From assembly GCF_004358325.1 (NCBI RefSeq), contig NZ_CP037940.1, forward strand, positions 1,426,001 to 1,490,000: DNA of 64,000 nucleotides. The letters run 5' to 3'. A model generated the notes under the pieces. It was not told where the DNA came from. It made no database searches and saw nothing but the letters and a program-made list of their open reading frames with translations. The position numbers and the translations under genes were made by a program. The DNA comes from Periweissella cryptocerci. GTDB lineage: Bacteria > Bacillota > Bacilli > Lactobacillales > Lactobacillaceae. Positions 17,335 through 25,747 of the stretch are shown piece after piece (within the stretch, counting starts at the first letter, position 1; the number at the start of each line of letters is the position of its first letter).

Positions 17335-18693
17335 TTACGTTAAAAATTCTTCCCAAACCCCGAGAAATCCCAATGCTCTTGAGTCTGTAATCGTTGTTTT
17401 TAATTGTTTTGCCTGTTCAATTTTCCCTTGCATAAGATATAACCGGATAATTAGAGCAGTTATGATATCTGTATTTTCTTGAGAACTACGGTATGCTGCT
17501 TCAGGATCTAAAGCAGCCATAGACGCGACTAATTCAGTAGTTAAATTCATAGCGTCTACTTCTAAAGCATGGAATTTCAAGGAGAATATAGAAAATAATA
17601 TGGTATAGTTTTGCGGGAAAAGCTTATGCGATTCCTCACTAATTCGTAACGCATCAGTGATTTCGTTTTGCGAAATCAAGTATGAAATATATTTTTTTAA
17701 CAAATCTAATAAGTAATCGGAATGGTTCACGTTGTAAACTGAAAATGGAAGATCCTTATTATTAGTAATTGCTTCATATATCGATGGAATGTACTGTTCA
17801 CCTAAACTGGTGTAATTTAACATTTCTGAGTTCAATAATGATAACAGCCTAATATTATGAGGTTCGTCCTTCAGCATCTCCAACAATAATTTATTATAGC
17901 GTTCCTTTTTGTTGAATTTTTCCTCCTGACCTTGAGTTCGTCCCATGTTTACAACGTTTATTTTACTTTCAACTTTGTATATTCCATTGATTTCTGCATC
18001 GGTTTGGTCAATGCTTGGAAGTATTTCTTCATGAACCTTCCCCACAAAACGGGTACCATCTTTCACTCTAATAATGCGGTCAACTTTTGCAAAGGTTTCC
18101 GTCCCATATGCAGTTGTATGGAGCTGTATTACAAGGTTACTTTTAGCTGCATACATATAATCAACCATATTTATAATTATATGCAATAATTTCTTAGACA
18201 TTGGTGGTGTCATTGTTTCATCTGAATCAATAAATAAAATCCAATCCGCATTATCCGAAATTAAATTAATCATGTAATTACGCATTTGTGCATAATCTTC
18301 AATCCAATTTTTTTTAAATAATTTAATGGATGGGTTTACATTTATTTCCGATTTGACAACATCAACTGTTTTATCAGTGGAACCAGTATCTAGAATATAT
18401 ATTGAATCCACAATGTTTGATACACTATTAATCATTTTGCCAATATTGTCTTCTTGATTTTTAACCATAGTGGCAACCGTCAAATTTAATTCATTATTCG
18501 CCACATAATCTATAAGATTTCCCACGTATTCATTAATAGATTGTTCTTTCGGCAAAATATCAGCAAACTGTTCATCAATATATACAAAATTAAGCGCCTC
18601 AATGAGTAAATTTGCGGTAATTTGTTGGTTATAAGAAAAAGACTTCTGACCAGAAGCCAAAAGCCCTTTCAAAAATGTGTTTGTATTTGGCAC
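17335..18693 (-). CDS. SunS-like family 2 glycosyltransferase of a glycocin-type locus
   Basis: The protein (452 residues from the preferred GTG start) has a GT-A family 2 domain: LNLTVATMVKNQEDNIGKMI, then SIYILDTGSTDKTVDVV, the metal-binding FIDSDE, and FVGKVHEEIL. A helical repeat-like C-terminal part follows. Order, spacing and length match SunS, which adds a sugar to the bacteriocin sublancin. GTG at 18693 comes two bases after the stop of the double-glycine peptide gene, so coupling is likely. The open frame extends to GTG 18786, but that would overlap the peptide gene, and the first ATG would remove the first beta strand. The likely substrate is the adjacent peptide, via Ser/Thr since it has no Cys. 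Confidence 0.82.
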   Translation of the reverse strand: MPNTNTFLKGLLASGQKSFSYNQQITANLLIEALNFVYIDEQFADILPKEQSINEYVGNLIDYVANNELNLTVATMVKNQEDNIGKMINSVSNIVDSIYILDTGSTDKTVDVVKSEINVNPSIKLFKKNWIEDYAQMRNYMINLISDNADWILFIDSDETMTPPMSKKLLHIIINMVDYMYAAKSNLVIQLHTTAYGTETFAKVDRIIRVKDGTRFVGKVHEEILPSIDQTDAEINGIYKVESKINVVNMGRTQGQEEKFNKKERYNKLLLEMLKDEPHNIRLLSLLNSEMLNYTSLGEQYIPSIYEAITNNKDLPFSVYNVNHSDYLLDLLKKYISYLISQNEITDALRISEESHKLFPQNYTILFSIFSLKFHALEVDAMNLTTELVASMAALDPEAAYRSSQENTDIITALIIRLYLMQGKIEQAKQLKTTITDSRALGFLGVWEEFLT

Positions 18694-18694
18694 A

Positions 18695-18853
18695 CTAGTT
18701 ACCAGACCGTTCGTTAAAAAGTAAACCGGCAACGCTGACAATATCACGTGCAAGTGCAAGGGCACCTGTTGGCTTCTTTTTACCACCTACTGTTTGTTGC
18801 AACTCTACATTTGAAAGTTCAGTGTAGAGTGAAGCAAAATCATTCATCTTCAT
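18695..18853 (-). CDS. Double-glycine bacteriocin-like precursor peptide
   Basis: 52 codons after GGAGGAT. Leader MKMNDFASLYTELSNVELQQ then TVGG; predicted mature peptide of 28 residues, KKKPTGALALARDIVSVAGL then LFNERSGN. It is cationic at the start with an amphipathic middle, and it contains no cysteine. The glycosyltransferase gene follows immediately, so the peptide may be O-glycosylated on Thr or Ser, but it could also be an inducing peptide. Export by the C39 transporter at 13.2-15.4 kb is likely. Confidence 0.8.
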   Translation of the reverse strand: MKMNDFASLYTELSNVELQQTVGGKKKPTGALALARDIVSVAGLLFNERSGN

Positions 18854-19333
18854 AATCCATCCTCCAAAATAAAAACTAGAAATTACTAACGACAATAACA
18901 ATTTGAATCAGTTTCGTTCCTTTTTCATTGGAACAAGTACAGTATAAAGCCGTTCATAACACTAATTCCATGACAACATGTACTATGAATCCCAAAATGC
19001 CAAATTGTCATATTTTTTCTAGCAATAGTATTTTCTAACAGGAACTAACCAAATTATTTTATTTTTTTGATGGTGATTAGCTAAGCACACGGAGTTCGTA
19101 CATAAGACGACATCTATTCATCTTAAGAAACAAGCTACAATTTTATTTATTGTCGCATTTCTATTAATTTCGAGACTGAAGTATTCAAATTAATATCGTA
19201 CCCACAAACATCCATAACAACGCTACGTTTATGCAACCAGTAGTTCCTAGACATCGCGTTAAATAGCACCGTATACTTGGCACCGTTGGATTGATAAAAT
19301 TTATCCAAACAAGCATGAAAGGAGAATACTCAT
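18854..19333. other. Divergent promoter region between two bacteriocin operons
   Basis: 480 bases without a convincing gene. On the minus side a probable -10 (TATACT near 18940) serves the peptide gene at 18853. On the plus side a direct repeat at 19100-19130 and a palindromic TTGGATTGATAAAATTTATC near 19290 precede the two-peptide operon. Confidence 0.5.
19100..19130. promoter_or_regulatory. Direct repeat, period about 21: candidate LytTR box
   Basis: ACATAAGACG at 19100 is followed by ATCTTAAGAA at 19120, sharing TAAGA at a 21-base period. It resembles the pairs at 7070, 21147 and 24045 and lies about 200 bases upstream of the two-peptide bacteriocin genes. Confidence 0.35.
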
Positions 19334-19534
19334 ATGTCGAATAATATGGATAGGTTTACTACTTTGGGCTCTGCTCAATTGTCAGTCATTTATGGTGGCA
19401 GCAAGAAGGATTATAATTTTTTCTATAACATCGGTAAATCGGTTCGTAAAGTCGCAAAAAAGCCACTAATCCAGATTGGTGGTTTCCATCTGCTTCATAA
19501 TTCACAAATATTCAGAGGGACTATATTTTGTTAA
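19334..19534 (+). CDS. Two-peptide bacteriocin precursor, first peptide
   Basis: 66 codons with AAAGGAG before the ATG. Double-glycine leader MSNNMDRFTTLGSAQLSVIY then GG. The mature part is 44 residues, SKKDYNFFYNIGKSVRKVAK then KPLIQIGGFHLL and a hydrophobic tail ending FRGTIFC. It is strongly cationic and amphipathic. The stop overlaps the next precursor gene. Class IIb (two-peptide) assignment rests on the adjacent second precursor and the downstream CPBP gene. Confidence 0.8.
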   Translation: MSNNMDRFTTLGSAQLSVIYGGSKKDYNFFYNIGKSVRKVAKKPLIQIGGFHLLHNSQIFRGTIFC

Positions 19535-19704
19535 ATAACTTTAAGTCAATGACACATGAAGAATTGCAAGAAGTTAGTGGTGGTAAATTTGGTTTTAGTA
19601 TTAGCATTAATATCTCTGGAACCTTCCATCAAGTTGAAGATGGTATTGATGGCTTCGTAGCCGGCGTTACTGGTAAGAAACGCCACTATCGTAAAAACAG
19701 CTAA
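19528..19704 (+). CDS. Two-peptide bacteriocin precursor, second peptide (TTG start)
   Basis: 58 codons from TTG at 19528, preceded by AGAGGG. Leader LLNNFKSMTHEELQEVSGG (first residue Met in practice), then 39 residues beginning KFGFSISINISGTFHQVEDG and ending KKRHYRKNS. The gene overlaps the preceding precursor by 7 bases and shares TAATG with the CPBP gene. A GxxxG-like spacing (GIDGFVAGVTG) fits class IIb peptides, which pair through such motifs. Easily missed because of its non-ATG start. Confidence 0.75.
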   Translation: MLNNFKSMTHEELQEVSGGKFGFSISINISGTFHQVEDGIDGFVAGVTGKKRHYRKNS

Positions 19705-20372
19705 TGGCAATTAAATCAATTTTTAGCTTCGTCTTGAACATCATCGGTATCGCTTTTCTTCAATTTTTCATTCAATTGCGAATCATTCCAATTATGCCAG
19801 ACATGAACAATAGCTCACTTAACGCAATCGTATGGTTCACTTTAATTAGTGTATTCACGGTTGTAGTTATGCTTTACATTTTTTCAAATTACGAAACCAA
19901 CTGGCGTACTTTCTTAAACCCCAAGACAATCAATTGGAAAACTGTGTTCATTGGCTTATTACTAGTTACGTTCGTTTCGATTATTGCTGGGATTCAAATA
20001 ACAATCGGTCACACTCCTGTTGTCAACCAACACAGTTTTACCAAGCTTTTCGGTATGACTAATACCACCAAAATTATCTTAACCACGATTTCGATGGTTG
20101 TGGTCGGGCCATTTTTAGAAGAAGTATTATTTCGCGGTGTTATCTTTTCGTTTATTGAAAGGTATGTTTCGATTGATTGGCTTACGATTATTCTTACGGC
20201 AGCTATTTTTTCACTGGCCCACGGTTGGACTGATTTACAAACATTTGTTAGTCACTTTTTCGTTGGCTTAATCACTGGTTGGATTCGTTGTAACCAGCGT
20301 AACCTATTATCGTCAACCTTGGTTCATGGCCTATGTAATGGGATATTGATAATTATTGATTCTACTGTGTAA
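19704..20372 (+). CDS. CPBP-family intramembrane protein, probable bacteriocin self-immunity
   Basis: A 222-residue protein with about six membrane segments and the CPBP (Abi/CAAX-like) motifs: FLEEVLFRG (EExxxR) near residue 138, FSLAHG near 172, and HFFVGLITG near 190. CPBP proteins downstream of two-peptide bacteriocins (for example PlnI-type) give producers immunity. The ATG overlaps the stop of the second peptide gene, which ties it to this operon. A terminator follows. Confidence 0.88.
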   Translation: MAIKSIFSFVLNIIGIAFLQFFIQLRIIPIMPDMNNSSLNAIVWFTLISVFTVVVMLYIFSNYETNWRTFLNPKTINWKTVFIGLLLVTFVSIIAGIQITIGHTPVVNQHSFTKLFGMTNTTKIILTTISMVVVGPFLEEVLFRGVIFSFIERYVSIDWLTIILTAAIFSLAHGWTDLQTFVSHFFVGLITGWIRCNQRNLLSSTLVHGLCNGILIIIDSTV

Positions 20373-20376
20373 TGAC

Positions 20377-20422
20377 AAAAGGATCCTAAAGCGCACTTAA
20401 TTGCGCCTTAGAATCCTTTTTA
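20377..20422 (+). terminator. Terminator of the two-peptide bacteriocin operon
   Basis: Stem AAAAGGATCCTAAAGCGCA pairing imperfectly with TGCGCCTTAGAATCCTTTTT, followed by a T-rich tract. Confidence 0.85.
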
Positions 20423-20574
20423 ATTTATTTTATGGGGCCGGTTAAACAGCGAACATATACTTAATACAGTAACCAGCAATTCTTGCATAACAGACTTCCG
20501 CAATAACTAATATAACCGTGCTTCTTCCAATCACTACTGTAAAAATGCCTATCTCGCCAATATCAAAAGGCATT

Positions 20575-20916
20575 TTATAATCCAAAATTCTGCTTAATCT
20601 TATTTACAACTACTACCGTGTTATTTTCAAAAAAATCACTCGCACTTACATCAATCACCGCCGAATTCACTAATTTTTGCTTGTCAATCCAACGCATAGC
20701 ATGACTAGTCACAACAACAATATCAAAATTTTTAAGTTCTTGCTCATCGCCATAACTAGTGTCGACTACAAAATTGATGTGTTCCTTTGCCAATTCGACA
20801 TTCAACCGTGCGCTGAACTTTTTTGGATCTCCACCCCACAACTTTTTCGATGCATAAAACATCATATTAACACCCGCGCTAGGATTTGCTTCAAAAACAA
20901 TAACACCACTTAACAT
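20575..20916 (-). CDS. Hypothetical protein, possible PTS IIB-like fold
   Basis: A 113-residue soluble protein with alternating strands and helices (GVIVFEANPSAGVNMMF, then INFVVDTSYGDE, then FDIVVVTSHAM and TVVVVNKI). The pattern recalls lactose/cellobiose PTS IIB domains, but the phosphorylatable Cys is not present at the expected first loop. A ribosome binding site (CAGGTGA) precedes the ATG. It stands alone between the bacteriocin operon and the first Rgg/MFS module. The function is not recognised. Confidence 0.5.
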   Translation of the reverse strand: MLSGVIVFEANPSAGVNMMFYASKKLWGGDPKKFSARLNVELAKEHINFVVDTSYGDEQELKNFDIVVVTSHAMRWIDKQKLVNSAVIDVSASDFFENNTVVVVNKIKQNFGL

Positions 20917-21146
20917 ATTTCACCTGACAATCTGCATACGTTCTTAGCAACAAATTAATTCTAGTTCATTAGTGTACTACTCCATACATGTGAATATTCA
21001 CGAAAATACAACCTGACAAATAATCATCAGCACAACTGTAACTCCACACATGAGTTACTTGGTAAAAAACAACAAACATATAAAAACTGCGAAAAAAATA
21101 TTATTAAATTAATAATAACTCCGAAATTCACATTTGTGACCAAAAT

Positions 21147-21177
21147 TTCTTAAGAGGCAACTATCCTTCTTAAAGCA
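21147..21177. promoter_or_regulatory. Direct repeat, period 20: candidate LytTR box
   Basis: TTCTTAAGAG at 21147 and TTCTTAAAGC at 21167. The flanking CACATTTGTGACCAAAATT is also similar to sequence at 24.03 kb. Confidence 0.4.
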
Positions 21178-21214
21178 CAAAAATCATCGACTCCGTCCTT
21201 CCGGTATCAACGCA

Positions 21215-21264
21215 AAAAAGGGACTTGAAACGACTTGAGATACTAGCCGTTTCAGATCCCTTTA
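21215..21264. terminator. Hairpin terminator, probably leftward transcript of the MFS gene region
   Basis: AAAAGGGACTTGAAACG pairs with CGTTTCAGATCCCTTT around a 15-base loop. Confidence 0.6.
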
Positions 21265-21295
21265 AAGTTTGTGAATGCGCAAAATCTTACTAACT

Positions 21296-21375
21296 TTTCC
21301 AGCGTGGTGCGCCAAGTAATTTACTGGCACGCAGTGGCCAAGTTTCTTCAATCCCGTGTTAGACGAAATAGAGCT
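21296..21375. mobile_element. MITE right-end fragment (copy E)
   Basis: Sequence from TCCAGCGTGGTGCGCCAAGT to GAAATAGAGCT matches the right end of copies B and C. Read inward the terminus is AGCTCTATTTCGTCTAACACG, a variant of the family's right inverted repeat. Confidence 0.7.
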
Positions 21376-21385
21376 AAAAATCTTA

Positions 21386-22651
21386 CTAATTTTCCACTGT
21401 TTTCAATTTTGCGTTTGAATATAATACAACAATTACCGTAATCACAATAACAATTGCGAGAGTAATCCACGTAACTTGTACTGAAACCAGATTAGCAATT
21501 CCCAAAAATATAATTTGACTAACTGGACCACCAATAACAATCAAGGTATTAACCGTCCCAGCCGTAATTGCCATTCGTTTTGGATTTGAGTTTTTCATGA
21601 GCATTGCCGAGAAACGAGGCCCTAACTTACCAAAGACGTATCCAATAAAGAACATTCCAGCAAAGAATACAATCACAGACTTAACCACTACAAAGTTAAC
21701 AACGACAATCATCACAAATGCTAACAATACATTTGTCACAGTAGCAAACGACTTTTTCATCAACGGATCTTTACGAATAATAGAGCCGAAAATTGTCCCG
21801 ACAGACGTAGTAACACCGAAAAGTGCCATTGTAGTACTATATGATGAAATCCATAATGTCGGTGAATGTAACAGTCCAATTGCCGAAACGGCTTCTGTAA
21901 CAGTTAAGATGTTATTCACTAAAAAGAACCAGAAGATAAGTTGCAGCAAGCCATTGGAATTACGCAAATCGGCAATCATGCGCTTTACATTTTTAACAAA
22001 TCCAACATCTACTTCACGTTCTTCACTGTTTTCAGTTGTGTCCGTGCCCACCGGAACTGCTTCGTTTAATCCGCGGTATTTAACTAAAATCAACATAAAT
22101 GAAATAACAAAAGTAAACACATTTACGGCAGCGATGATACTAAAATTATATTTAACTAACGTGAGCAATGCCACCCCTGCTGCTTGTCCAACAATCATAA
22201 TTAATTGTGCAAACGCTGTTGAAATAGACAATGCCTCGTTTAATTTTTCTTCAGGTACAATATGTTTCAAAATCGTCAATTCAGCGCCATTACTATACTC
22301 GCCGAGTAAATCTGATGCCAAGTTAATTACTAAAAGCACAATAAAGATTGTTAAAACTTGCTTATCTTGCACAAAATAGGTTAGCATCCCAAACAAAACA
22401 ATTTGAATCAGTCGGGTCCGAAGAGTCGCCCTAATCTTATTCTTACTCTTATCTGCCCAATACCCCGTAAACATTTGAAAGACTGTGGGAATTGTCGTTA
22501 CAACTGTTGCCAATGATACAGCAAGGGTTTTATACGGCAATGTAGAGGCATATATAATGAATACCAAATTATAAAGACTTGTACCCAATTGATTAACATA
22601 TGCTGATGCAGCTACAGACCTAAATAACTTATTGTGTAAAAATTCATTCAT
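21386..22651 (-). CDS. MFS transporter of the first Rgg/MFS module
   Basis: A 421-residue protein with about 12 membrane segments, of the MFS type often annotated as drug or peptide exporters (LASDLLGEYSNGAEL after segment 4, a GYWADKSKNK cytoplasmic loop). It is clearly paralogous to the MFS protein at 25748: both share NLVF-x-IYA-x-x-LP-x-K, the GY-x-x-DK loop and SDLLGE. It is divergent from a frameshifted Rgg regulator. The substrate is unknown; export of a peptide product is plausible from context. Confidence 0.85.
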   Translation of the reverse strand: MNEFLHNKLFRSVAASAYVNQLGTSLYNLVFIIYASTLPYKTLAVSLATVVTTIPTVFQMFTGYWADKSKNKIRATLRTRLIQIVLFGMLTYFVQDKQVLTIFIVLLVINLASDLLGEYSNGAELTILKHIVPEEKLNEALSISTAFAQLIMIVGQAAGVALLTLVKYNFSIIAAVNVFTFVISFMLILVKYRGLNEAVPVGTDTTENSEEREVDVGFVKNVKRMIADLRNSNGLLQLIFWFFLVNNILTVTEAVSAIGLLHSPTLWISSYSTTMALFGVTTSVGTIFGSIIRKDPLMKKSFATVTNVLLAFVMIVVVNFVVVKSVIVFFAGMFFIGYVFGKLGPRFSAMLMKNSNPKRMAITAGTVNTLIVIGGPVSQIIFLGIANLVSVQVTWITLAIVIVITVIVVLYSNAKLKTVEN

Positions 22652-22762
22652 TCACATCACCTTTACCCTTGCCTTTACTGATACAATGAAGTCTATAACT
22701 TAATTGTCATTAGAGTACTATATTTTTCATATAGAACAATCACAGCTTACCCGGGGGGGACT

Positions 22763-23631
22763 ATGAAAAAAAATTTGGACAAATTGTTCGTGACCTACGC
22801 ACAGCTAAGCAATTAACTTTATCTGAAACTGCCAAAGGAATAGTCTCGATATCCTTTTTATCAAAGTTTGAACGTGGCGATAACGAAATCTCTATTGATC
22901 ATCTACTGCAAATCCTTGACCGTTTGAATGTTTCACTTGATGAACTAAATTTTATTGCCAATGACTTTGAACTAGATGAACAGCACTACTTCACTTCAGA
23001 GTTAAAAAATGGCGTTGAAGCCAACAATATTACCAAATTAGAATCCTTATTAAAAAGCCAAGACAAAATCTATTCACTTACTGGTAATTTTAGAAATCGC
23101 CACAACATGGCTCTAATCAACATTCATATCGCCCATTTAAATCATTCGACGCCATCACACGATGCCATCGAAACAATTGAGCAATACCTATTAACTGTTG
23201 ACGCTTGGGGATATTATGAGTTTTTGCTGTACACCAATTCATTGGTAGCACTACCTACGGATATAATCTTATTGCTTTCCAAACAAGCTTATCAACGTGG
23301 GGTACTGTATTCGCCTATTAACATTATTCAAAATCAACAGGTGGCAGTGTTAATTAACACTATCTCAGCAGTATTAAAACGTCATGAATTTTCACAAGTA
23401 AATCTCTTTATTAAATTAGCTGAAAATGATCTTGCTTCCTCTAATTGGCTTTTTGAAATATTAATCGTTAAATTTTTCAAATCTTGTTATCTTTTAATGA
23501 AAGATCCTGCTTCCGCAGAAGGCAAGCAAGGAACTGAGGCCGCCCTAGATATTTTGATAACGCTTGGTAAATCATCATATGCTGATAGTTTAAAAAAATA
23601 TAAGGCCGAACTACTCAATTCCACTATATGA
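22763..23631 (+). pseudogene. Rgg-family regulator, frameshifted in an A8 tract
   Basis: The HTH domain lies in one frame (FGQIVRDLRTAKQLTLSETA, then SFLSKFERGDNEISIDHLLQ) and continues into an alpha-helical Rgg-type C-terminal domain to 23631. The only well-placed ATG (22763, after GGGGGGG) is in another frame. The offset lies in ATGAAAAAAAATTTGG; nine A instead of eight would give MKKKFGQIV and an intact protein of about 290 residues. Related to the Rgg at 29620 in helical C-terminal pattern. It is divergent from the MFS gene it presumably controls. Phase variation or sequencing error are both possible. Confidence 0.8.
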
Positions 23632-23694
23632 AAAAATATCCACCGATATGCTTAATGGCGTTGCAGTATGTACAAAACTTCATTCCTAATGTAT

Positions 23695-23733
23695 GCAAAA
23701 GTGGCCAGCAAGAAATTTACTGACCACTTTTGC
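23695..23733 (+). terminator. Terminator after the first Rgg gene
   Basis: GCAAAAGTGGCCAGCA with its near-complement GACCACTTTTGC; a very similar hairpin occurs at 25626. Confidence 0.8.
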
Positions 23734-24044
23734 GTTTATTTTCATCCTACGACAAACCATTACTTTTTTACTCTTTTTACATACATCATGCATAACAACA
23801 TAACCGAGAATGACAGCTATCACTGGAACAACTACGCTTCATAAAATCACTGTAACCGAATTCCCTGTTCCAGTGACGCAAATATGTTCAGCCTTGTGGT
23901 TCCCTTTTTGAAGTCATCAAAGCGTGCCCATAGTAATGGCAGCAATAACGCCACCAGATATAAAACCATTTACTAATTATGTAATCTCTATACATTTGTG
24001 CTACCAACAATCGTATGCCCAAAACTAAAATCTGTGGCCAAAAT

Positions 24045-24075
24045 TTCTTAAAAGGCATCAATTACTCTTAAAGCA
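24045..24075. promoter_or_regulatory. Direct repeat, period 20: candidate LytTR box
   Basis: TTCTTAAAAG at 24045 and CTCTTAAAGC at 24065, in a context (GTGGCCAAAATT) like that at 21147. No bacteriocin gene follows; the LysR gene begins 137 bases downstream. Confidence 0.35.
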
Positions 24076-24211
24076 ACATCACACGAAGCGTAACAGCTAA
24101 TTACTTAAAATTTCAGTTTACTCGCACTAAACATTTGGGCACCTTATTATTGCTTTCACCATCAATCTCCCCTAAACTAAAACCAACTAATCACTCGAAA
24201 GGACCAAGCCG

Positions 24212-25123
24212 ATGGCAACCTATCCCTATCAAGTTTTCGCCACTGTCGTAGATACTAAAACTTATTACCGCGCTGCTGAATTATTAAATGTCACCCCTTC
24301 AGCTGTGAGTCACTCAATTACCCAGCTTGAAAATGAGCTCGGATTTCCCCTCTTTATTCGGAATCGTAACGGAAGTGAACTCACGCCAAATGGTGCCCAA
24401 ATTTTACCGTTTGTCCGTGATATTTTAAACGCTGAAAGCCGTTTGCACCAAGAAGTTGATAGCATTAATGGTTTATTGCGCGGTACCTTACGCATCGGTG
24501 CCTTTAGTTCAGCTTCCATGACTTGGTTACCTAAAATTCTGCAAAATTTCCGCAAAAAATACCCCGAAATCACCATTCAGTTGGCACAAGGGAGTCTGAA
24601 TGATATTGCGGAACGTTTACGTCAAGGACAGCTTGACGTTGGTTTTACAGCTTTGCCGGTTGATGAGCATCTCGTCACCTACCCCCTCATTAATGACGAA
24701 CTTTACACGATTACACCAAAGGATTTCCAGCCCGCGACCGCAAAAGTCGTAACTGAAGCCGATATTCACGACAAAATCTTTATTTTACAAGAAGCCGATT
24801 ATGAACGGGCCATCAAGACGACATTAGACCAATACAATGTGACTCAAAATTCATTGTCCTACACGATTGATGACCCCAGTATCATTGCGATGGTCGAATC
24901 TGGTTTGGGTTTTGGTATCATGCCCGACTTAACGCTCGCCAGCTTTCCAACCTATCACGATAAAGTTAACGTTTATCATTTTGACAAAGACGTCTATCGC
25001 ACGCTGGTTGTTGCCACACCCAAAACGCATAGTAGTGCCCCTGCCGTTAAAGCCTTCTTAGATGAAGCACACTCGTTCATGCTCGCGCAGTATGGCGACA
25101 AACTCCTCTGGCCAAACGACTAG
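24212..25123 (+). CDS. LysR-family transcriptional regulator
   Basis: A 303-residue protein with an N-terminal winged helix (ELLNVTPSAVSHSITQLENE, residues 23-42, then LGFPLFIRNRNG) and the periplasmic-binding-like effector domain from about residue 90 (GTLRIGAFSSASMTWLPKIL; LDVGFTALP; MVESGLGFGIMP). Ribosome binding site AAAGGA. The effector and targets are unknown. The neighbouring VOC gene, 45 bases downstream in the same direction, may belong to the same transcript. Confidence 0.92.
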   Translation: MATYPYQVFATVVDTKTYYRAAELLNVTPSAVSHSITQLENELGFPLFIRNRNGSELTPNGAQILPFVRDILNAESRLHQEVDSINGLLRGTLRIGAFSSASMTWLPKILQNFRKKYPEITIQLAQGSLNDIAERLRQGQLDVGFTALPVDEHLVTYPLINDELYTITPKDFQPATAKVVTEADIHDKIFILQEADYERAIKTTLDQYNVTQNSLSYTIDDPSIIAMVESGLGFGIMPDLTLASFPTYHDKVNVYHFDKDVYRTLVVATPKTHSSAPAVKAFLDEAHSFMLAQYGDKLLWPND

Positions 25124-25168
25124 GTTCGTGGCATTTTTAATTTATAATGAAAACACGAGGAATGTATT

Positions 25169-25573
25169 ATGCCCATCAATGGAACTATTAATCACTTTGA
25201 AATGAACGTTTCCAACTTAGCTAAGACAATTGCCTTTTGGGAACCCTTACTACTTAAGCTCAATTACACTGTTTTTCAAGAATGGCCTGAAGGACGCAGT
25301 TATTTACTTGGCGATACCTACCTCGTCTTCGTACAAACAGAATCACGTTTTCTTGATGTCGTCTTTCACCGCAAACGTACTGGCTTAAATCACATTGCTT
25401 TCCACGTTGATTCTTTGGCGACCCTCGCCGAATTCAAAACTTGGTTAACTGAACGTAACACAACCTTCTTGTACCCTGAGCGCTACCCACACGCCGGTGG
25501 CAATGAAGTTTACACCTTATTTTTTGAAGATCCCGACCGCATTAAGGTGGAGTTGGTCGCACCGACCGAATAG
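25169..25573 (+). CDS. VOC-superfamily (glyoxalase/bleomycin-resistance type) protein
   Basis: A 134-residue single VOC domain. Candidate metal ligands typical of the fold are His9 (INHFEMNV), His in LNHIAFHVD near residue 72, and Glu near the end in IKVELVAP. Such proteins are small metal-dependent lyases or dioxygenases, or antibiotic-binding proteins; no specific substrate is evident. Follows the LysR gene and ends at a terminator. Confidence 0.85.
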   Translation: MPINGTINHFEMNVSNLAKTIAFWEPLLLKLNYTVFQEWPEGRSYLLGDTYLVFVQTESRFLDVVFHRKRTGLNHIAFHVDSLATLAEFKTWLTERNTTFLYPERYPHAGGNEVYTLFFEDPDRIKVELVAPTE

Positions 25574-25625
25574 CCACTCTAAACATATTAACTTAGTACC
25601 GCGTTTAAGTACAAACATCCAACCC

Positions 25626-25662
25626 CAAAAATGGTCAGCAAGAAATTTGCTGACCATTTTTG
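25626..25662 (+). terminator. Terminator after the VOC gene
   Basis: AAAAATGGTCAGCA with its complement around AGAAATT; T-rich on both sides, so it may also serve the converging MFS gene. Nearly the same as the hairpin at 23695. Confidence 0.8.
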
Positions 25663-25747
25663 CATTTCATTTTCATCTACGGCACGGCATCCCACTCACT
25701 AGCTCTTGCTATTACTAAGCCACAAATTGTTTGTCGCATATGAAACA

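Larger units (their letters stand above)
20917..21385. other. Intergenic region: direct repeat, terminator, MITE fragment
   Basis: It contains a direct repeat (21147-21177), a hairpin terminator (21215-21264) and a MITE right-end fragment (21296-21375). No gene was seen. Confidence 0.6.
23632..24211. other. Intergenic region with terminator and possible gene remnants
   Basis: A terminator follows the Rgg gene. On the minus strand between 23.75 and 24.0 kb short hydrophobic coding-like pieces (VPVIAVILGYVVMHDVCKK) appear without a continuous frame and may be the remains of a small membrane protein. A direct repeat lies at 24045. No intact gene. Confidence 0.4.
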
